Below are positions 1 to 8,725 of a stretch of 64,000 nucleotides of DNA, piece after piece (the first letter of the stretch is position 1; each line of letters starts with the position of its first letter). A program made the position numbers and the translations under genes. The DNA comes from Saccharothrix espanaensis DSM 44229. GTDB lineage: Bacteria > Actinomycetota > Actinomycetes > Mycobacteriales > Pseudonocardiaceae. The stretch is from NCBI RefSeq assembly GCF_000328705.1, contig NC_019673.1, positions 8,133,501-8,197,500 of the forward strand, in the 5' to 3' direction. Below the pieces are notes generated by a model. It made no database searches, was not told where the DNA came from, and saw only the letters and a program-made list of their open reading frames with translations.

Positions 1-79
1 GGGCTGCCCAGATCAGGCCGCGGAACATCTCGCCCGCGAGCCGCTGGACGACCTTCTCGTGAGTCCACTCCTGGCTCAT
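1..79 (-). CDS. N-terminal fragment of a protein encoded downstream of wecA (possibly AtpI/AtpZ-like)
   Basis: Only the first 26 codons lie in the window (MSQEWTHEKVVQRLAGEMFR and six more residues); the rest runs off the left edge. The ATG at 79 is preceded on the minus strand by GGAAGGGG, a good ribosome binding site. It lies downstream of wecA in the same direction. In actinobacteria the genes after wecA/rfe lead into the ATP synthase operon, often starting with a small AtpI/AtpZ-type protein, so that is a possible identity from context alone. The visible residues do not prove it. Confidence 0.5.
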   Translation of the reverse strand, partial: MSQEWTHEKVVQRLAGEMFRGLIWAA

Positions 80-433
80 GTCACCCCTTCCCACAAGTCG
101 CAACCGAGTGTAAGCGGCGCTCAGGTCACGCCTCGCGGTCGGGGTGGGGAAAGCCTTGCTACGCCCGGACCGGGACCGCCACCCGGCGGCGGGATCGCCG
201 CCGTTCAGGTCACCGAGCGTGACAACCCGGCCGCCGACGGCACAGCCCGTGTTCCGACGACCGGCCGTGCCGCGCGGGGGCGGTCGGCGGTACGCGCGGC
301 ACCCGGCCGGAGTCAATTCTTGAGTGATTCTCACTACTCTTTGCAGTCACGCCCTGCACAACGCGAGTTCACCCTCGACACAACCACGCCCTGTCGCCCC
401 GCACACGGCACGCCCAACGCGAGACGCGGGTGA
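80..433. other. Intergenic region between wecA and the next gene
   Basis: This 354-bp gap separates the wecA stop from the start of the partial gene at the left edge. It shows no coding sequence with a believable start. It probably carries the promoter of the downstream gene on the minus strand, whose ribosome binding site (about 83-92) is visible. The segment around 310-350 is less GC-rich than its surroundings. Confidence 0.5.
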
Positions 434-1600
434 TCAGGTCCGGCGCAGCTCACGCAGCCGCGGCACGGCGGAGACCAGCAGCGCGAGCAGCAGGCCGGCG
501 GCCAGGCACCACATGACGACGGTCGCGTCGAACAGGGTCAGCGACACCGTGCCGAACGCCAGCACGCCCGCCCACAGGTAGATCAGCAGCACCGCGCGGC
601 GCTGGGAGTGGCCGATCTCCAGCAGGCGGTGGTGCAGGTGCATCTTGTCCGCGGAGAACGGGCTCTCGCCGCGCCGGGTGCGCCGGACGACCGCCATCAG
701 CAGGTCGAGCATCGGCACGAACAGCACGGCCGCGACCACCAGCAGCGGGGACAGCAGGCCGAGCAGGTCAACGGTCTCGATCGACTGGAGGGAGCCGTAG
801 TTGAGCTTGCCGGAGGCCGAGGTGACGGCGGCCGCGAGCATCAGCCCGATCAGCATCGAGCCGGAGTCGCCCATGAAGATCCGGGCCGGGTTGAAGTTGT
901 GCGGCAGGAAGCCCAGGCACGCGCCGGCCAGCGTGGCGGCGATCAGCGCGGGCGGGTAGGAGCCGACGTCCCCGCCGTTCTTGGCCAGCACGCCGATGCA
1001 GAACGCGCAGGTGGCCACGGCGGCGATCAGGCCGATGCCGGCGGCCAGGCCGTCCAGGCCGTCCACGAAGTTCATCGCGTTGACCATCGTCACGGCGAGC
1101 AGCACGGTCAGCAGCGCGCCCTGGTTCTGGTCGAGCACCAGCAGCGAGCCCTGGCCTTCGTTGTCACCCCACGGCACCCAGAACACCAGCCACTGGAGGC
1201 CGAACAGGACCAGGATGCCCGCCGAGGTGACCTGGCCGGCCAGTTTCGTCAGGGAGTCCAGTTCGAACCGGTCGTCCAGCACGCCGACCAGGACGATGAC
1301 GCCGCCGCCGGCGATCACCGCCCACGGGTCGTAGGAGAAGTCGAAGGCGGCGCGCAGCACGGGCAGCTGGTGGGCGAGCATCATGCCGCCCAGGACGCCG
1401 CCGTACATGGCGAGGCCGCCCATCCGCGGCATGGGCTTGACGTGCACGTCCCGCTGGCGCGGGTAGGCGACGGCACCGATCCGGAACGCGAGCGCCCGGA
1501 CCAGGCCGACCAGCAGGAACGTGACCACGGCGGCGGTCAGCGCGACGAGCAGGTACTCCCGGACCGGGAGGACGGAAGAGGTGTCGGGCAACGGGCCCAC
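434..1600 (-). CDS. wecA: WecA/MraY-family undecaprenyl-phosphate GlcNAc-1-phosphate transferase
   Basis: This integral membrane protein of 388 aa transfers a GlcNAc-1-phosphate-type sugar from its UDP donor to a polyprenyl phosphate, the first step of cell-wall linkage-unit (arabinogalactan-type) or polysaccharide assembly. About ten hydrophobic segments alternate with the family's cytoplasmic motifs: PRMGG near residue 60, the Mg-binding DD at 109-110, NFVDGLDG near 177-184, GDSGS near 244-248 and HLHHRL near 321-326. The GTG start at 1600 has GAGGGG about nine bases upstream. It follows sua5 by 70 bp on the same strand, as in the conserved actinobacterial prmC-sua5-wecA order. In mycobacteria the orthologue starts galactan linker synthesis. 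Confidence 0.93.
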   Translation of the reverse strand: MGPLPDTSSVLPVREYLLVALTAAVVTFLLVGLVRALAFRIGAVAYPRQRDVHVKPMPRMGGLAMYGGVLGGMMLAHQLPVLRAAFDFSYDPWAVIAGGGVIVLVGVLDDRFELDSLTKLAGQVTSAGILVLFGLQWLVFWVPWGDNEGQGSLLVLDQNQGALLTVLLAVTMVNAMNFVDGLDGLAAGIGLIAAVATCAFCIGVLAKNGGDVGSYPPALIAATLAGACLGFLPHNFNPARIFMGDSGSMLIGLMLAAAVTSASGKLNYGSLQSIETVDLLGLLSPLLVVAAVLFVPMLDLLMAVVRRTRRGESPFSADKMHLHHRLLEIGHSQRRAVLLIYLWAGVLAFGTVSLTLFDATVVMWCLAAGLLLALLVSAVPRLRELRRT

Positions 1601-1670
1601 TGGTGCTAGCCCCTCGGGGATGGGGTTTCGGACACTGCGGGTGCCACGCTACTCCGACCGGGAAGATCCA

Positions 1671-2321
1671 CTAGCCGGCGACCTCGACTTCGATCCCGAG
1701 CACCTCGCGCACGTCGGCCAGCGGCACCGCGCCCTCGCGCAGCACCAGCGGGTCGGGCCCGGTGAGGTCGACGATGGTGGACGCCACGTTGTCCGTGCAC
1801 GGCCCGCCGTCGAGGTAGACGCCGACGTCCTCGCCGAGCTGGTCCCACGCCTCCTGCGCGGTGCCGGCGGGCGGGAACCCGGACTTGTTGGCGCTGGACA
1901 CGGCCATCGGGCCGACGTCGCGCAGCAGTTCCAGGGCGACCGGGTGCAGCGGCATCCGCAGCATCACCGTGCCCCGGGTGTGCCCGAGGTCCCAGGCCAG
2001 CGAGGGCGCGTGCTGCAGGACCAGGGACAGGCCGCCGGGCCAGAACGCCTCGATCAGCGCGCGGGCCTGCCGGGGCACCGACAGCACCAGGCCGTCGATC
2101 GTGGTCCACGAGCCGACCAGCACCGGGACCGGCATGTCCGGGCCGCGGCCCTTGGCTTCGAGCAGGTAGCGGACGGCCTTCGCGTCGAACGCGTCGCAGC
2201 CGATCCCGTAGACGGTGTCGGTGGGCAGAACCACCAGGCGCCCGGACCGCACCGCGCCGGCGGCGGCGGCGAGACCGGAGGTCCGGTCGGCGGGGACGGC
2301 GCAGTCGTAGAGCGTGCTCAC
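1671..2321 (-). CDS. sua5: L-threonylcarbamoyladenylate synthase (Sua5/YrdC family)
   Basis: The product (216 aa) makes threonylcarbamoyl-AMP from threonine, bicarbonate and ATP for the t6A37 modification of ANN-decoding tRNAs. The YrdC signature PTDTVYGIG sits near residues 33-41, followed by KGRGPDMPVPVLV (57-69) and SSANKSG further on. The length fits the short YrdC-domain form without the C-terminal Sua5 domain. I chose the GTG at 2321 because AGGA lies seven bases upstream and because the protein then starts STLYDCAVP, as relatives do; a further start at 2339 would add six atypical residues. It sits between prmC and wecA, as in most actinobacteria. Confidence 0.92.
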   Translation of the reverse strand: MSTLYDCAVPADRTSGLAAAAGAVRSGRLVVLPTDTVYGIGCDAFDAKAVRYLLEAKGRGPDMPVPVLVGSWTTIDGLVLSVPRQARALIEAFWPGGLSLVLQHAPSLAWDLGHTRGTVMLRMPLHPVALELLRDVGPMAVSSANKSGFPPAGTAQEAWDQLGEDVGVYLDGGPCTDNVASTIVDLTGPDPLVLREGAVPLADVREVLGIEVEVAG

Positions 2322-2490
2322 GCAGTGATCCTGACACAACCGGGTGTCGGGAAGCCGTGGAGGTCACAGCCACTGTCCGCGATCTCGGATCTGGTCCGCC
2401 GAACGGGTGATAGCCACGGCTGGATCGCAGTGCCGGGATCGGCACGCCGTGAGTGGGCCGAAGCGCGGACGTCCGGCGTCGCGGAGCGCG

Positions 2491-2677
2491 GCGGGGCCAC
2501 CGAGCGCGGGCAGCGGCGCGGTGAGGCGGGGCCACCGAGCGCGGGCAGCGGCGCGGTGAGGCGGGGCGGTGAGGCGGGGCGGTGAGGCGGGGCGGTGAGG
2601 CGGGGCGGTGAGGCGGGGCGGTGAGGCGGGGCGGTGAGGCGGGGCGGTGAGGCGGGGCGGTGAGGCGGGGCGGTGAC
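2491..2677. repeat. Tandem repeat array: two 35-bp units followed by about ten 13-bp units
   Basis: In the 399-bp gap between sua5 and prmC, a 35-bp unit occurs twice (2491-2525 and 2526-2560). It runs into a 13-bp unit, CGGTGAGGCGGGG, whose GGTGA core recurs at 2555, 2568, 2581, 2594, 2607, 2620, 2633, 2646, 2659 and 2672 with no change in spacing. The period is not a multiple of three, so this is not a coding repeat. A near-perfect array like this is expected to vary in copy number between strains. Nothing else is recognisable in the gap. Confidence 0.9.
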
Positions 2678-2720
2678 GCGCGGGCCGCGGGAGGCGAGGA
2701 GGCGCAGTGAGGCGGCGGGG

Positions 2721-3578
2721 TCAGGTGCGGCGGGCGGTGGCGAAGCGGGGGCGGCCGGCCAGGTCTGGGTGGTCTTGGACGTCGGTCAGCACGCGGCGGG
2801 CGGCGAGCAGGGCGGGCACGGACTCGCCGTGCGTGTCGTCGTGCTCGATCGCCACGTGGCCGCCGGGCTTGAGCAGGCGGGCGGCGAGGCTGACGACGTG
2901 CCGGATGACGTCCAGACCGTCCGCGCCGGAGAAGACGGCGTCGTGCGGGTCGTGGTCGGCGACCTCCGGCTGCACCTCGGTGCCCTCGGGCACGTAAGGC
3001 GGGTTGCACACCACCAGGTCGACCGCACCCTCCAAATCGGACAGCACGCCGGGCGCGGTGACGTCGCCGGAGTGCAGCCGGATCGGCGTGTCGCCGGCTT
3101 CGACGCGGAGGTCGGAGTTGCGCCGGGCCCAGGCGAGGGCCACCGGGTCGCGTTCCACGGCGTGCACGGTCGCGCCCGGCAGGCGGTGCGCCACGGCCAG
3201 CGCCAGCGCTCCCGACCCGGTGCACAGGTCGACCACCAGCGGCGATCCGGACACTGTGGACAGCGCCCACTCCAGCAGCAGCTCGGTTTCCGGGCGCGGG
3301 ACGAACACGCCGGGGCCGACGTCGAGGTCCAGGCCGCCCAGGTGCGCCCAGCCGGTGATGTGCTGCAACGGGATGCGCGTGACGCGCTCGCGCACCAGGT
3401 GGTGCAGCGCGTCCACCACCGGCGGGTCGACCAGCGGGATCAGCGGCAGGCGTGATCGCTCGACGCCCAGCACGTGGGCGGCGAGCAGCTCCGCGTCCGC
3501 CCTCGGGCTGTCGACGCCCGCCGCGGCCAACAAGCGTTCGGCTTCGAGCACGGCCAGCCGCAGCGGGTGTCGGGTCAT
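2721..3578 (-). CDS. prmC: Peptide chain release factor N5-glutamine methyltransferase
   Basis: PrmC/HemK methylates the glutamine of the GGQ motif in release factors with S-adenosylmethionine, which raises termination efficiency. The 285-aa protein has the N-terminal helical substrate-binding domain (about 1-85), the SAM-binding loop VVDLCTGSGALALA (about 115-128) and the hallmark catalytic NPPY at 192-195. It lies on the minus strand, 16 bp after lpd. In most relatives prmC directly follows prfA; here two unrelated genes separate them, although all are in one direction and could share a transcript. The repeat array lies just downstream. Confidence 0.93.
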   Translation of the reverse strand: MTRHPLRLAVLEAERLLAAAGVDSPRADAELLAAHVLGVERSRLPLIPLVDPPVVDALHHLVRERVTRIPLQHITGWAHLGGLDLDVGPGVFVPRPETELLLEWALSTVSGSPLVVDLCTGSGALALAVAHRLPGATVHAVERDPVALAWARRNSDLRVEAGDTPIRLHSGDVTAPGVLSDLEGAVDLVVCNPPYVPEGTEVQPEVADHDPHDAVFSGADGLDVIRHVVSLAARLLKPGGHVAIEHDDTHGESVPALLAARRVLTDVQDHPDLAGRPRFATARRT

Positions 3579-3594
3579 GGGCAGAGCGTAGAGG

Positions 3595-4980
3595 CTAGAA
3601 GTTGATCATGTGCCCGGCCAGGCCGTGCACGGCTTCCTTGACGGCCTCGCCGAGCGTCGGGTGGGCGTGCACGTTGCGCGCCACCTCGTGCACGGTGAGG
3701 TCCCACTGCTGCGCCAGGGTCAGCTCGGGCAGGAGCTCGGTCACGTCCGGCCCGATCAGGTGACCGCCGAGCAGCTCGCCGTACTTGGCGTCGCTGATCA
3801 GCTTCACGAACCCGGCGGAGTCGCCGATGCCGTGCGCCTTGCCGTTCGCGGTGAACGGGAACTTGGCGACCTTGACGTCGTAGCCCTTCTCCCGGGCCTG
3901 CGCCTCGGTGTAGCCGAAGCTCGCGATCTGCGGCTGGCAGTAGGTCGCGCGCGGGATCATCACGAAGTCCAGCTCCTGGGTCTCCGCGCCGGCGATGGTC
4001 TCGGCGGCGATGACACCCATGGACTCGGCGGCGTGCGCCAGCATCAGCTTGGCGGTGACGTCCCCGATCGCGTAGACGTTCGGCACGTTCGTGCGACCAC
4101 GGCCGTCCACGGCGATCGCGCCGCGCTCGGTCAGCTCGACGCCGGTGTTCTCCAGGCCGTAGCCCTGCGTGCGGGGCTGGAAACCGATGGCCTGCATCAC
4201 CTTGTCGGTTTCGAGGACTTCCTGCTCACCGTTCTTGGAGACGGTGACGCGGACCTTCGCGCCGCTGTCGTCGATGGACTCCACGCGGGTGCCGGTGCGG
4301 ACGTCGATGCCCAGCCGCTTGTAGCGCTTGGCCAGCTCCGCGGACACCTCCACGTCCTCCAGCGGCACCACCCGGTCGAGGAACTCCACGATCGTGACCT
4401 TGACGCCGTAGTTGTGCAGCACGTAGGCGAACTCGACGCCGATCGCGCCCGCACCGGCGATGACGATGCTCTCCGGCAGGTCGGAGGAGAGGATCTGCTC
4501 CTCGTAGGTGACGACCCGCTCGGACAGGGAGGTGTTGGGCAGCAACCGGGTCGTCGCGCCGGCCGCGATGATCACGTTGGCGAACGTGATCGTCTCGTCA
4601 CCCACCTGGATGGTGTTGGCGTCGACGAACGTGCCCCGGCCGTTGTACTCGGTGATGCCGTTCTTCTTCATCAGGAAGTGCACGCCCTTGACGCGGCCGT
4701 CCGCGACCTTGCGGCTGCGGTCGAAGGCGGCGGTGTAGTCGAACTTGACCGTGCCGTCGACCTGGATGCCGTAGGTCTTCTGCTCGTGCGTGAACAGGTG
4801 GGCGAGCTCGGCGTTGCGCAGCAGCGCCTTCGACGGGATGCAGCCCACGTTCAGGCAGACCCCGCCCCAGTAACGCTCCTCGACGACCGCCGTCTTCAGC
4901 CCGAGCTGGGCCGCGCGGATAGCGGCGACGTACCCGCCTGGCCCCGCACCGAGGACCACGACGTCAAAGTGTGCGCTCAT
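3595..4980 (-). CDS. lpd: Dihydrolipoyl dehydrogenase (E3)
   Basis: This flavoprotein of 461 aa reoxidises dihydrolipoyl groups of 2-oxoacid dehydrogenase or glycine-cleavage complexes with NAD+. It has the FAD-binding GAGPGG (11-16), the redox disulphide CLNVGC (C42 and C47), the NAD-binding GAGAIG in the middle, the second FAD motif YAIGDV, and the C-terminal dimer-interface HAHPTLGE carrying the His-Glu catalytic pair. The length is normal. No E1 or E2 genes are nearby. Its position between prfA and prmC is unusual, nine bases after the BAAT-type gene. The start at 4980 lacks a strong ribosome binding site, which suggests translation coupled to the preceding gene. Confidence 0.95.
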   Translation of the reverse strand: MSAHFDVVVLGAGPGGYVAAIRAAQLGLKTAVVEERYWGGVCLNVGCIPSKALLRNAELAHLFTHEQKTYGIQVDGTVKFDYTAAFDRSRKVADGRVKGVHFLMKKNGITEYNGRGTFVDANTIQVGDETITFANVIIAAGATTRLLPNTSLSERVVTYEEQILSSDLPESIVIAGAGAIGVEFAYVLHNYGVKVTIVEFLDRVVPLEDVEVSAELAKRYKRLGIDVRTGTRVESIDDSGAKVRVTVSKNGEQEVLETDKVMQAIGFQPRTQGYGLENTGVELTERGAIAVDGRGRTNVPNVYAIGDVTAKLMLAHAAESMGVIAAETIAGAETQELDFVMIPRATYCQPQIASFGYTEAQAREKGYDVKVAKFPFTANGKAHGIGDSAGFVKLISDAKYGELLGGHLIGPDVTELLPELTLAQQWDLTVHEVARNVHAHPTLGEAVKEAVHGLAGHMINF

Positions 4981-4989
4981 ACCGACACA

Positions 4990-6249
4990 TTAGGTGCCCA
5001 GTTGGTCGGACAAGAACTCGATGGTGCGCCGCCACGCGTCGGCCCGCGCGGCGGCGGTGGCGCTCGGGGTGCCGCCCAGGTCGAACCGCACGCCCGGACC
5101 GGGCAGCACGGACAGCGTTGCCGGGCGGTGCGGCGGACCGGCGATCAGGTGTCCTGCCTCCGGGTACACCACGTGCTCGTGCCGGAAGGGGTGGCGGTGC
5201 AGCGCCAGCCGGCGTTCGGCGACCTCGCTCAGCTCGGCGCTGGGCCAGCTCCCGTCGCGCCCGGATGAGAGGAGCAACACACCGCCGGCGATCCGCTCGA
5301 CCGGGATCTCGGCGGCCTCCGGGATGCCGTCGGACAGGTCGAACGCGGCCCGGAGAGCCACCGGCTCGCCCGCCACGACCTGGCGGCGCAGCTCCTCGGG
5401 GAGGTAGTAGGGCAGGTACGGCAGCGGCCGGCCCTGCCACGTCCACGAGGCCGCCTCGTGGTCGAGCTTCTGGAGCAGCCGGGTGCCGGGGCCGATGCAC
5501 TGGGTCAGCACCCCCGACCCGACGACGCTGACGACCGCGCCGACCTCGGGGTGGGTGGCGGCGGCGAGCAGCGCCAGCTCACCCCCGCGCGAGCCGCCGA
5601 GGATCCCGATCTTGTCCGTCCGCCCGGCGAGGAAGGCGATGGCCTTGCCGACGTGCTCCACGGGGACGTGGACGAGGTCGTCCGGGACGTTCTCCGCGCC
5701 GAAGTAGGCCAGGGCGAGCGTGGTGAAGCCGTGACCGGCGAGCAGGGCGGCGTCCAGCTCGTGCCTGCCGCCTTCCGACCCGCCCAGGACGATGACCGCA
5801 GGGCGTTTCGCGGGCGTGGCCGGAGGCGTGACCTGGGGCGTGACCTGGGGCGTGACCGGGGGCGTGACCGGGGGCGTTCGCGCTTCGAAGAGGACGGCGG
5901 AGAGGTCGGGCAGTTCGGTGCGCGTGACGTCATCGGGGACGCGCAGGCGTTCGATCTCGACGGGAGGCGCGGGGTCCGCTTCGACGCGCGTGGGGTGCGG
6001 GGCGGCGCCGGTGGGGCTCATCGACCAGAACAGGCCCATCGGGTCGACGGCCCGGTAGCCGCCCTGGAGCGGGGTGTGCCTGGTCAGGTCGACCACGCCG
6101 CGCTCGTCGGAGCGGAAGACCGCCTCGGACCCGTGGTCACCGGTGGAGACGCGGACGGTGACCTCGGTGTCCGGCGGCAGGTCGGTGATCCTGATGTCGA
6201 GCGGTCGGTCCAGAGGGGCGCGCCGGGGACTCACCAGGATCTCCGCCAT
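4990..6249 (-). CDS. Acyl-CoA thioesterase / BAAT-family alpha/beta hydrolase
   Basis: The 419-aa product has the two-domain layout of the acyl-CoA thioester hydrolase/BAAT family. An N-terminal beta-sandwich domain (about 1-125, with the family-like GLFWSMSP stretch) precedes an alpha/beta hydrolase domain with GGSRGGE around the nucleophile, SGRDGSWP for the acid and EAGHLIA for the histidine. Such enzymes hydrolyse acyl-CoAs or transfer the acyl group; the substrate here is unknown. Between the domains is a PPVT/PQVT linker encoded by a 12-bp in-frame tandem repeat (about 5819-5880). GGGAGGG precedes the ATG at 6249. The gene starts 12 bp after prfA. Confidence 0.88.
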   Translation of the reverse strand: MAEILVSPRRAPLDRPLDIRITDLPPDTEVTVRVSTGDHGSEAVFRSDERGVVDLTRHTPLQGGYRAVDPMGLFWSMSPTGAAPHPTRVEADPAPPVEIERLRVPDDVTRTELPDLSAVLFEARTPPVTPPVTPQVTPQVTPPATPAKRPAVIVLGGSEGGRHELDAALLAGHGFTTLALAYFGAENVPDDLVHVPVEHVGKAIAFLAGRTDKIGILGGSRGGELALLAAATHPEVGAVVSVVGSGVLTQCIGPGTRLLQKLDHEAASWTWQGRPLPYLPYYLPEELRRQVVAGEPVALRAAFDLSDGIPEAAEIPVERIAGGVLLLSSGRDGSWPSAELSEVAERRLALHRHPFRHEHVVYPEAGHLIAGPPHRPATLSVLPGPGVRFDLGGTPSATAAARADAWRRTIEFLSDQLGT

Positions 6250-6261
6250 CGCGCCCTCCCG

Positions 6262-7317
6262 TCACCCGCCGGCGAGCCGTTCGGCCCGGTCGGCCGCCGC
6301 GAGCGCGTCGAGCACCGCGTCGAGGTCGCCGTCCAGGACCTGGTCCAGGTTATGCGCTTTGTACCCCACGCGGTGGTCGGAGATGCGCGATTCCGGGAAG
6401 TTGTAGGTGCGCACCCGCTCGGACCGGTCGACCGTGCGGATCTGGGTGCGGCGGGCGTCGGACGCCTCCTGCTGCGCCTTCTCCTCGGCCAGGACCTGGA
6501 GCCGGGACTGGAGGACCTGCATCGCGCGGGCCTTGTTCTGCAGCTGGCTGCGCTCGTTCTGGCAGGACACGACGATGCCGGTCGGCAGGTGCGTGATGCG
6601 CACGGCCGAGTCGGTGGTGTTGACGCTCTGGCCACCCTTGCCGGACGAGCGGAACACGTCCACGCGCAGGTCGTTCTCGTCGATCTCGATCTCGACGTCC
6701 TCGGTCTCCGGGAAGACCAGGACGCCGGCGGCGCTGGTGTGGATGCGGCCCTGGCTCTCGGTCACCGGGACGCGCTGCACCCGGTGCACGCCGCCCTCGT
6801 ACTTGAGCCGCGACCACACGCCGTCCGGGGTGTCGGTCTTGGCCTTGATGGCGACCGTGACGTCCTTGAACCCGCCGAGGTCGGAGTCGGTGCCGTCGAG
6901 GACCTCGGCCTTCCAGCCGTGGCGCTCGGCGTAGCGCAGGTACATCCGCAGCAGGTCGCCGGCGAACAGGGCGGACTCCTCGCCGCCTTCGCCGGACTTG
7001 ATCTCCAGGACCACGTCGGAGCCGTCGTGCGGGTCGCGCGGGAGGAGGAGCTCGGTGAGCTTCTCCTCGACCTTCGGGATGCGCAGGGTGAGCTCGTCCA
7101 CCTCGGCGGCGAACCCGGAGTCCTCGGCGGCCAGCTCCCGGGCGGCCTCCAGGTCGTTGCGGGCCTGCTCCAGCTCACGGGCGGTGCGGACGATCGGGGT
7201 CAGCTCGGCGTAACGCTTGCCGAGTTTGCGCGCGCCTGCCTGGTCGGCGTGGACCGAGGGGTCGGCGAGCTTGGCTTCCAGCTCGGCGTGCTCGGCCAGC
7301 AGGGCTTCCAGGGTCAC
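6262..7317 (-). CDS. prfA: Peptide chain release factor 1
   Basis: RF1 (351 aa) recognises UAA and UAG and triggers peptide release in the ribosome. Visible hallmarks are the codon-reading PVT tripeptide within [14 protein letters not shown] and the catalytic GGQ in [11 protein letters not shown], followed by the usual [17 protein letters not shown] chose the GTG at 7317, whose protein begins [20 protein letters not shown] lies about nine bases upstream, and the longer reading adds a low-complexity proline/serine leader encoded by the GT-rich spacer. It follows rpmE, in the conserved rho-rpmE-prfA order. Confidence 0.95.
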   Translation of the reverse strand: MTLEALLAEHAELEAKLADPSVHADQAGARKLGKRYAELTPIVRTARELEQARNDLEAARELAAEDSGFAAEVDELTLRIPKVEEKLTELLLPRDPHDGSDVVLEIKSGEGGEESALFAGDLLRMYLRYAERHGWKAEVLDGTDSDLGGFKDVTVAIKAKTDTPDGVWSRLKYEGGVHRVQRVPVTESQGRIHTSAAGVLVFPETEDVEIEIDENDLRVDVFRSSGKGGQSVNTTDSAVRITHLPTGIVVSCQNERSQLQNKARAMQVLQSRLQVLAEEKAQQEASDARRTQIRTVDRSERVRTYNFPESRISDHRVGYKAHNLDQVLDGDLDAVLDALAAADRAERLAGG

Positions 7318-7423
7318 GGTTCGGCGCTCCGGTCTCGGGTGGTGCTCCGGGGTGGTGCTGGGGTGGTGCGGTGGTGGCGGGGTGCTGGGGTGCGGTGGTG
7401 GGGAGGGTGCCCAGGAAACAGCA

Positions 7424-7457
7424 ACGGCGTCCACCCAGGGGTCTGGGTGGACGCCGT
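7424..7457 (-). terminator. Hairpin downstream of rpmE
   Basis: A perfect 15-bp inverted repeat (7424-7438 with 7443-7457, loop GGGT) begins nine bases after the rpmE stop. On the minus strand it is followed by TGCTGTTTCC, a weak U-tract. It may act as a terminator or as an attenuator lowering expression of prfA relative to rpmE. The remaining spacer (7318-7420) is GT-rich low-complexity DNA. Confidence 0.7.
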
Positions 7458-7465
7458 CGGTGCGA

Positions 7466-7681
7466 CTACTTGCCCTTGCGCTTGCCGTAGCGCGCCTCGA
7501 AGCGCGCCACCCGGCCACCGGTGTCGAGGATCTTCTGCTTGCCGGTGTAGAACGGGTGGCAGTTCGAGCAGACCTCGACGTGGATGGAACCGGAGGACTT
7601 GGTGCTGCGGGTGGTGAAGGTGTTCCCACAACCGCAGGTGACCTCGGTCGTCACGTACTGGGGGTGAATGCCGGTCTTCAA
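7466..7681 (-). CDS. rpmE: 50S ribosomal protein L31 (zinc-binding form)
   Basis: L31 (71 aa) is a large-subunit protein at the intersubunit bridge. The four cysteines C16, C18, C38 and C41 (TCGCGNTF and EVCSNCHPF) mark the zinc-binding C+ type. The start is a TTG at 7681, giving KTGIHPQY after the initiator; GAGGG lies eight bases upstream, and no ATG or GTG in frame fits the family's N-terminus. It precedes prfA. In most relatives it directly follows rho; here mobile DNA and a small membrane-protein gene lie between them. Confidence 0.95.
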   Translation of the reverse strand: MKTGIHPQYVTTEVTCGCGNTFTTRSTKSSGSIHVEVCSNCHPFYTGKQKILDTGGRVARFEARYGKRKGK

Positions 7682-7982
7682 CGTCTTGTCCCTCTCTTCG
7701 GTGGCCGCCGGGTCCTCGGTGGTTGCGGGAACCACGGGTGAGGTGAACCGGAGCCGGACTCGACCTGACAGTCTGCCAGATGCGGTAGACGCTGGTGACA
7801 ACGCCCAGGGGTCATGGGATGTTCCCGTGCCTGGTGGGACCGGTTGCCGGAGGCGTCGGCGGGGGCGTCCGGTGGCACGGGTCACGACCGTTGAGCGTTC
7901 GTGGTCGACCATTTGGCGCATGAGGTAACCGTTCGACTACCCAGAGCATCGCAGGCAGGTCAGCGGGCGCGAGACTGGGCGG

Positions 7983-8393
7983 GTGTTGTGCGCATCCGGA
8001 CGCCCGCTGCGGGTGAGCACGTGGCTGGCGGTGCCGTTCCTGTTCGGCAGTGCCGTGCTGGGTCTCACCGGCCTGGCGGGCCTGCTGGTCGGCGCGCCCC
8101 GCGACATCGCCCTGTCGAGCCCCCTGTTCGGGGCGTCGGTCGCGGTGGGAGCGGCGGGAAGCGGGATGGTCGCCTGGCGCGCGGCCTGGCAACAGGTCTG
8201 GCTGCGCTGGGGCTACCCGACCGGACTGTTCGGAGTGGGCATAGCCGTCGACGGCGTCCGCCTACCGGTCGTGGGAGTGGTGGCCGTGGGCATACCGGTG
8301 GTGGTCCTGCTCGTGGCCCAGTACGTGTCGGAGAGGCGCCGGACAGCCGAGTCGTCGGACGAGCAGTTCGCCGCCGGCCGTGGCTGTCAGTAA
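7983..8393 (+). CDS. Small hypothetical membrane protein
   Basis: I do not recognise this gene. The predicted protein of 136 aa has about four hydrophobic segments, roughly 13-37, 47-66, 78-90 and 92-112, and a charged C-terminal tail (SERRRTAESSDEQ). GC-rich third positions support coding. The GTG at 7983 is one possible start; a GTG 11 codons later (STWLAVPFLF) would still keep all segments. It is divergent from rpmE and faces the mobile-element nest. The 278 bp after its stop hold only short hairpins. Confidence 0.55.
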   Translation: MLCASGRPLRVSTWLAVPFLFGSAVLGLTGLAGLLVGAPRDIALSSPLFGASVAVGAAGSGMVAWRAAWQQVWLRWGYPTGLFGVGIAVDGVRLPVVGVVAVGIPVVVLLVAQYVSERRRTAESSDEQFAAGRGCQ

Positions 8394-8687
8394 CCGCGCT
8401 GCCGATTGCTTGCGACAAGTCGCGGGCGACGGGCGACGGCCGAACAGGCGACGGCAGGCTAGGGCGTGGGGAATGTCGGTGGTTGGTGGGATGATTGTGT
8501 TGGGGGCCGGAGGCCGGCGCCCATTGCGCTTACATGGCGCTGACCAGCGGTTTTACTGCGGCTGGGCTTTGCATGAGTCCTGACGTGACGAAGCGGGGCG
8601 CGTGAAGCAAAAGCGTAAAGAGTCCTCGCCGGACGGGCGAGCCGCCAAGGATGACGGCGGTGGTGCGGTGGGCGTCGTGTCATCCCC

Positions 8688-8725
8688 GTATGGCCCGGTC
8701 GGAGACAACCACGACGGTGTCATAC
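8688..8725 (+). repeat. Left copy of 38-bp direct repeat flanking the IS4-type element
   Basis: These 38 bases are identical to 10238-10275 and abut the outer ends of the IS4-type element exactly. The left copy overlaps the terminal inverted repeat of the host element, so it is original target DNA rather than part of the IS. The unit is itself an imperfect palindrome, beginning GTATGGCCCGGTCG and ending CGACGGTGTCATAC. Confidence 0.9.

Noticed and set aside
608-1609. 333-codon open frame on the plus strand across wecA
   Set aside because: Antisense to a gene with all family motifs. Its composition (Q, H, G, R, A) is that of a shadow frame in GC-rich DNA.
2491-2677. Possible CRISPR array
   Set aside because: The 13-bp units are directly adjacent with no spacers, and no cas genes are present.
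3610-5268. 552-codon open frame on the plus strand across lpd
   Set aside because: Antisense shadow of lpd, with no recognisable motif.
5458-7617. 719-codon open frame on the plus strand across the BAAT and prfA genes
   Set aside because: Runs antisense through two clearly coding genes; composition typical of a shadow.
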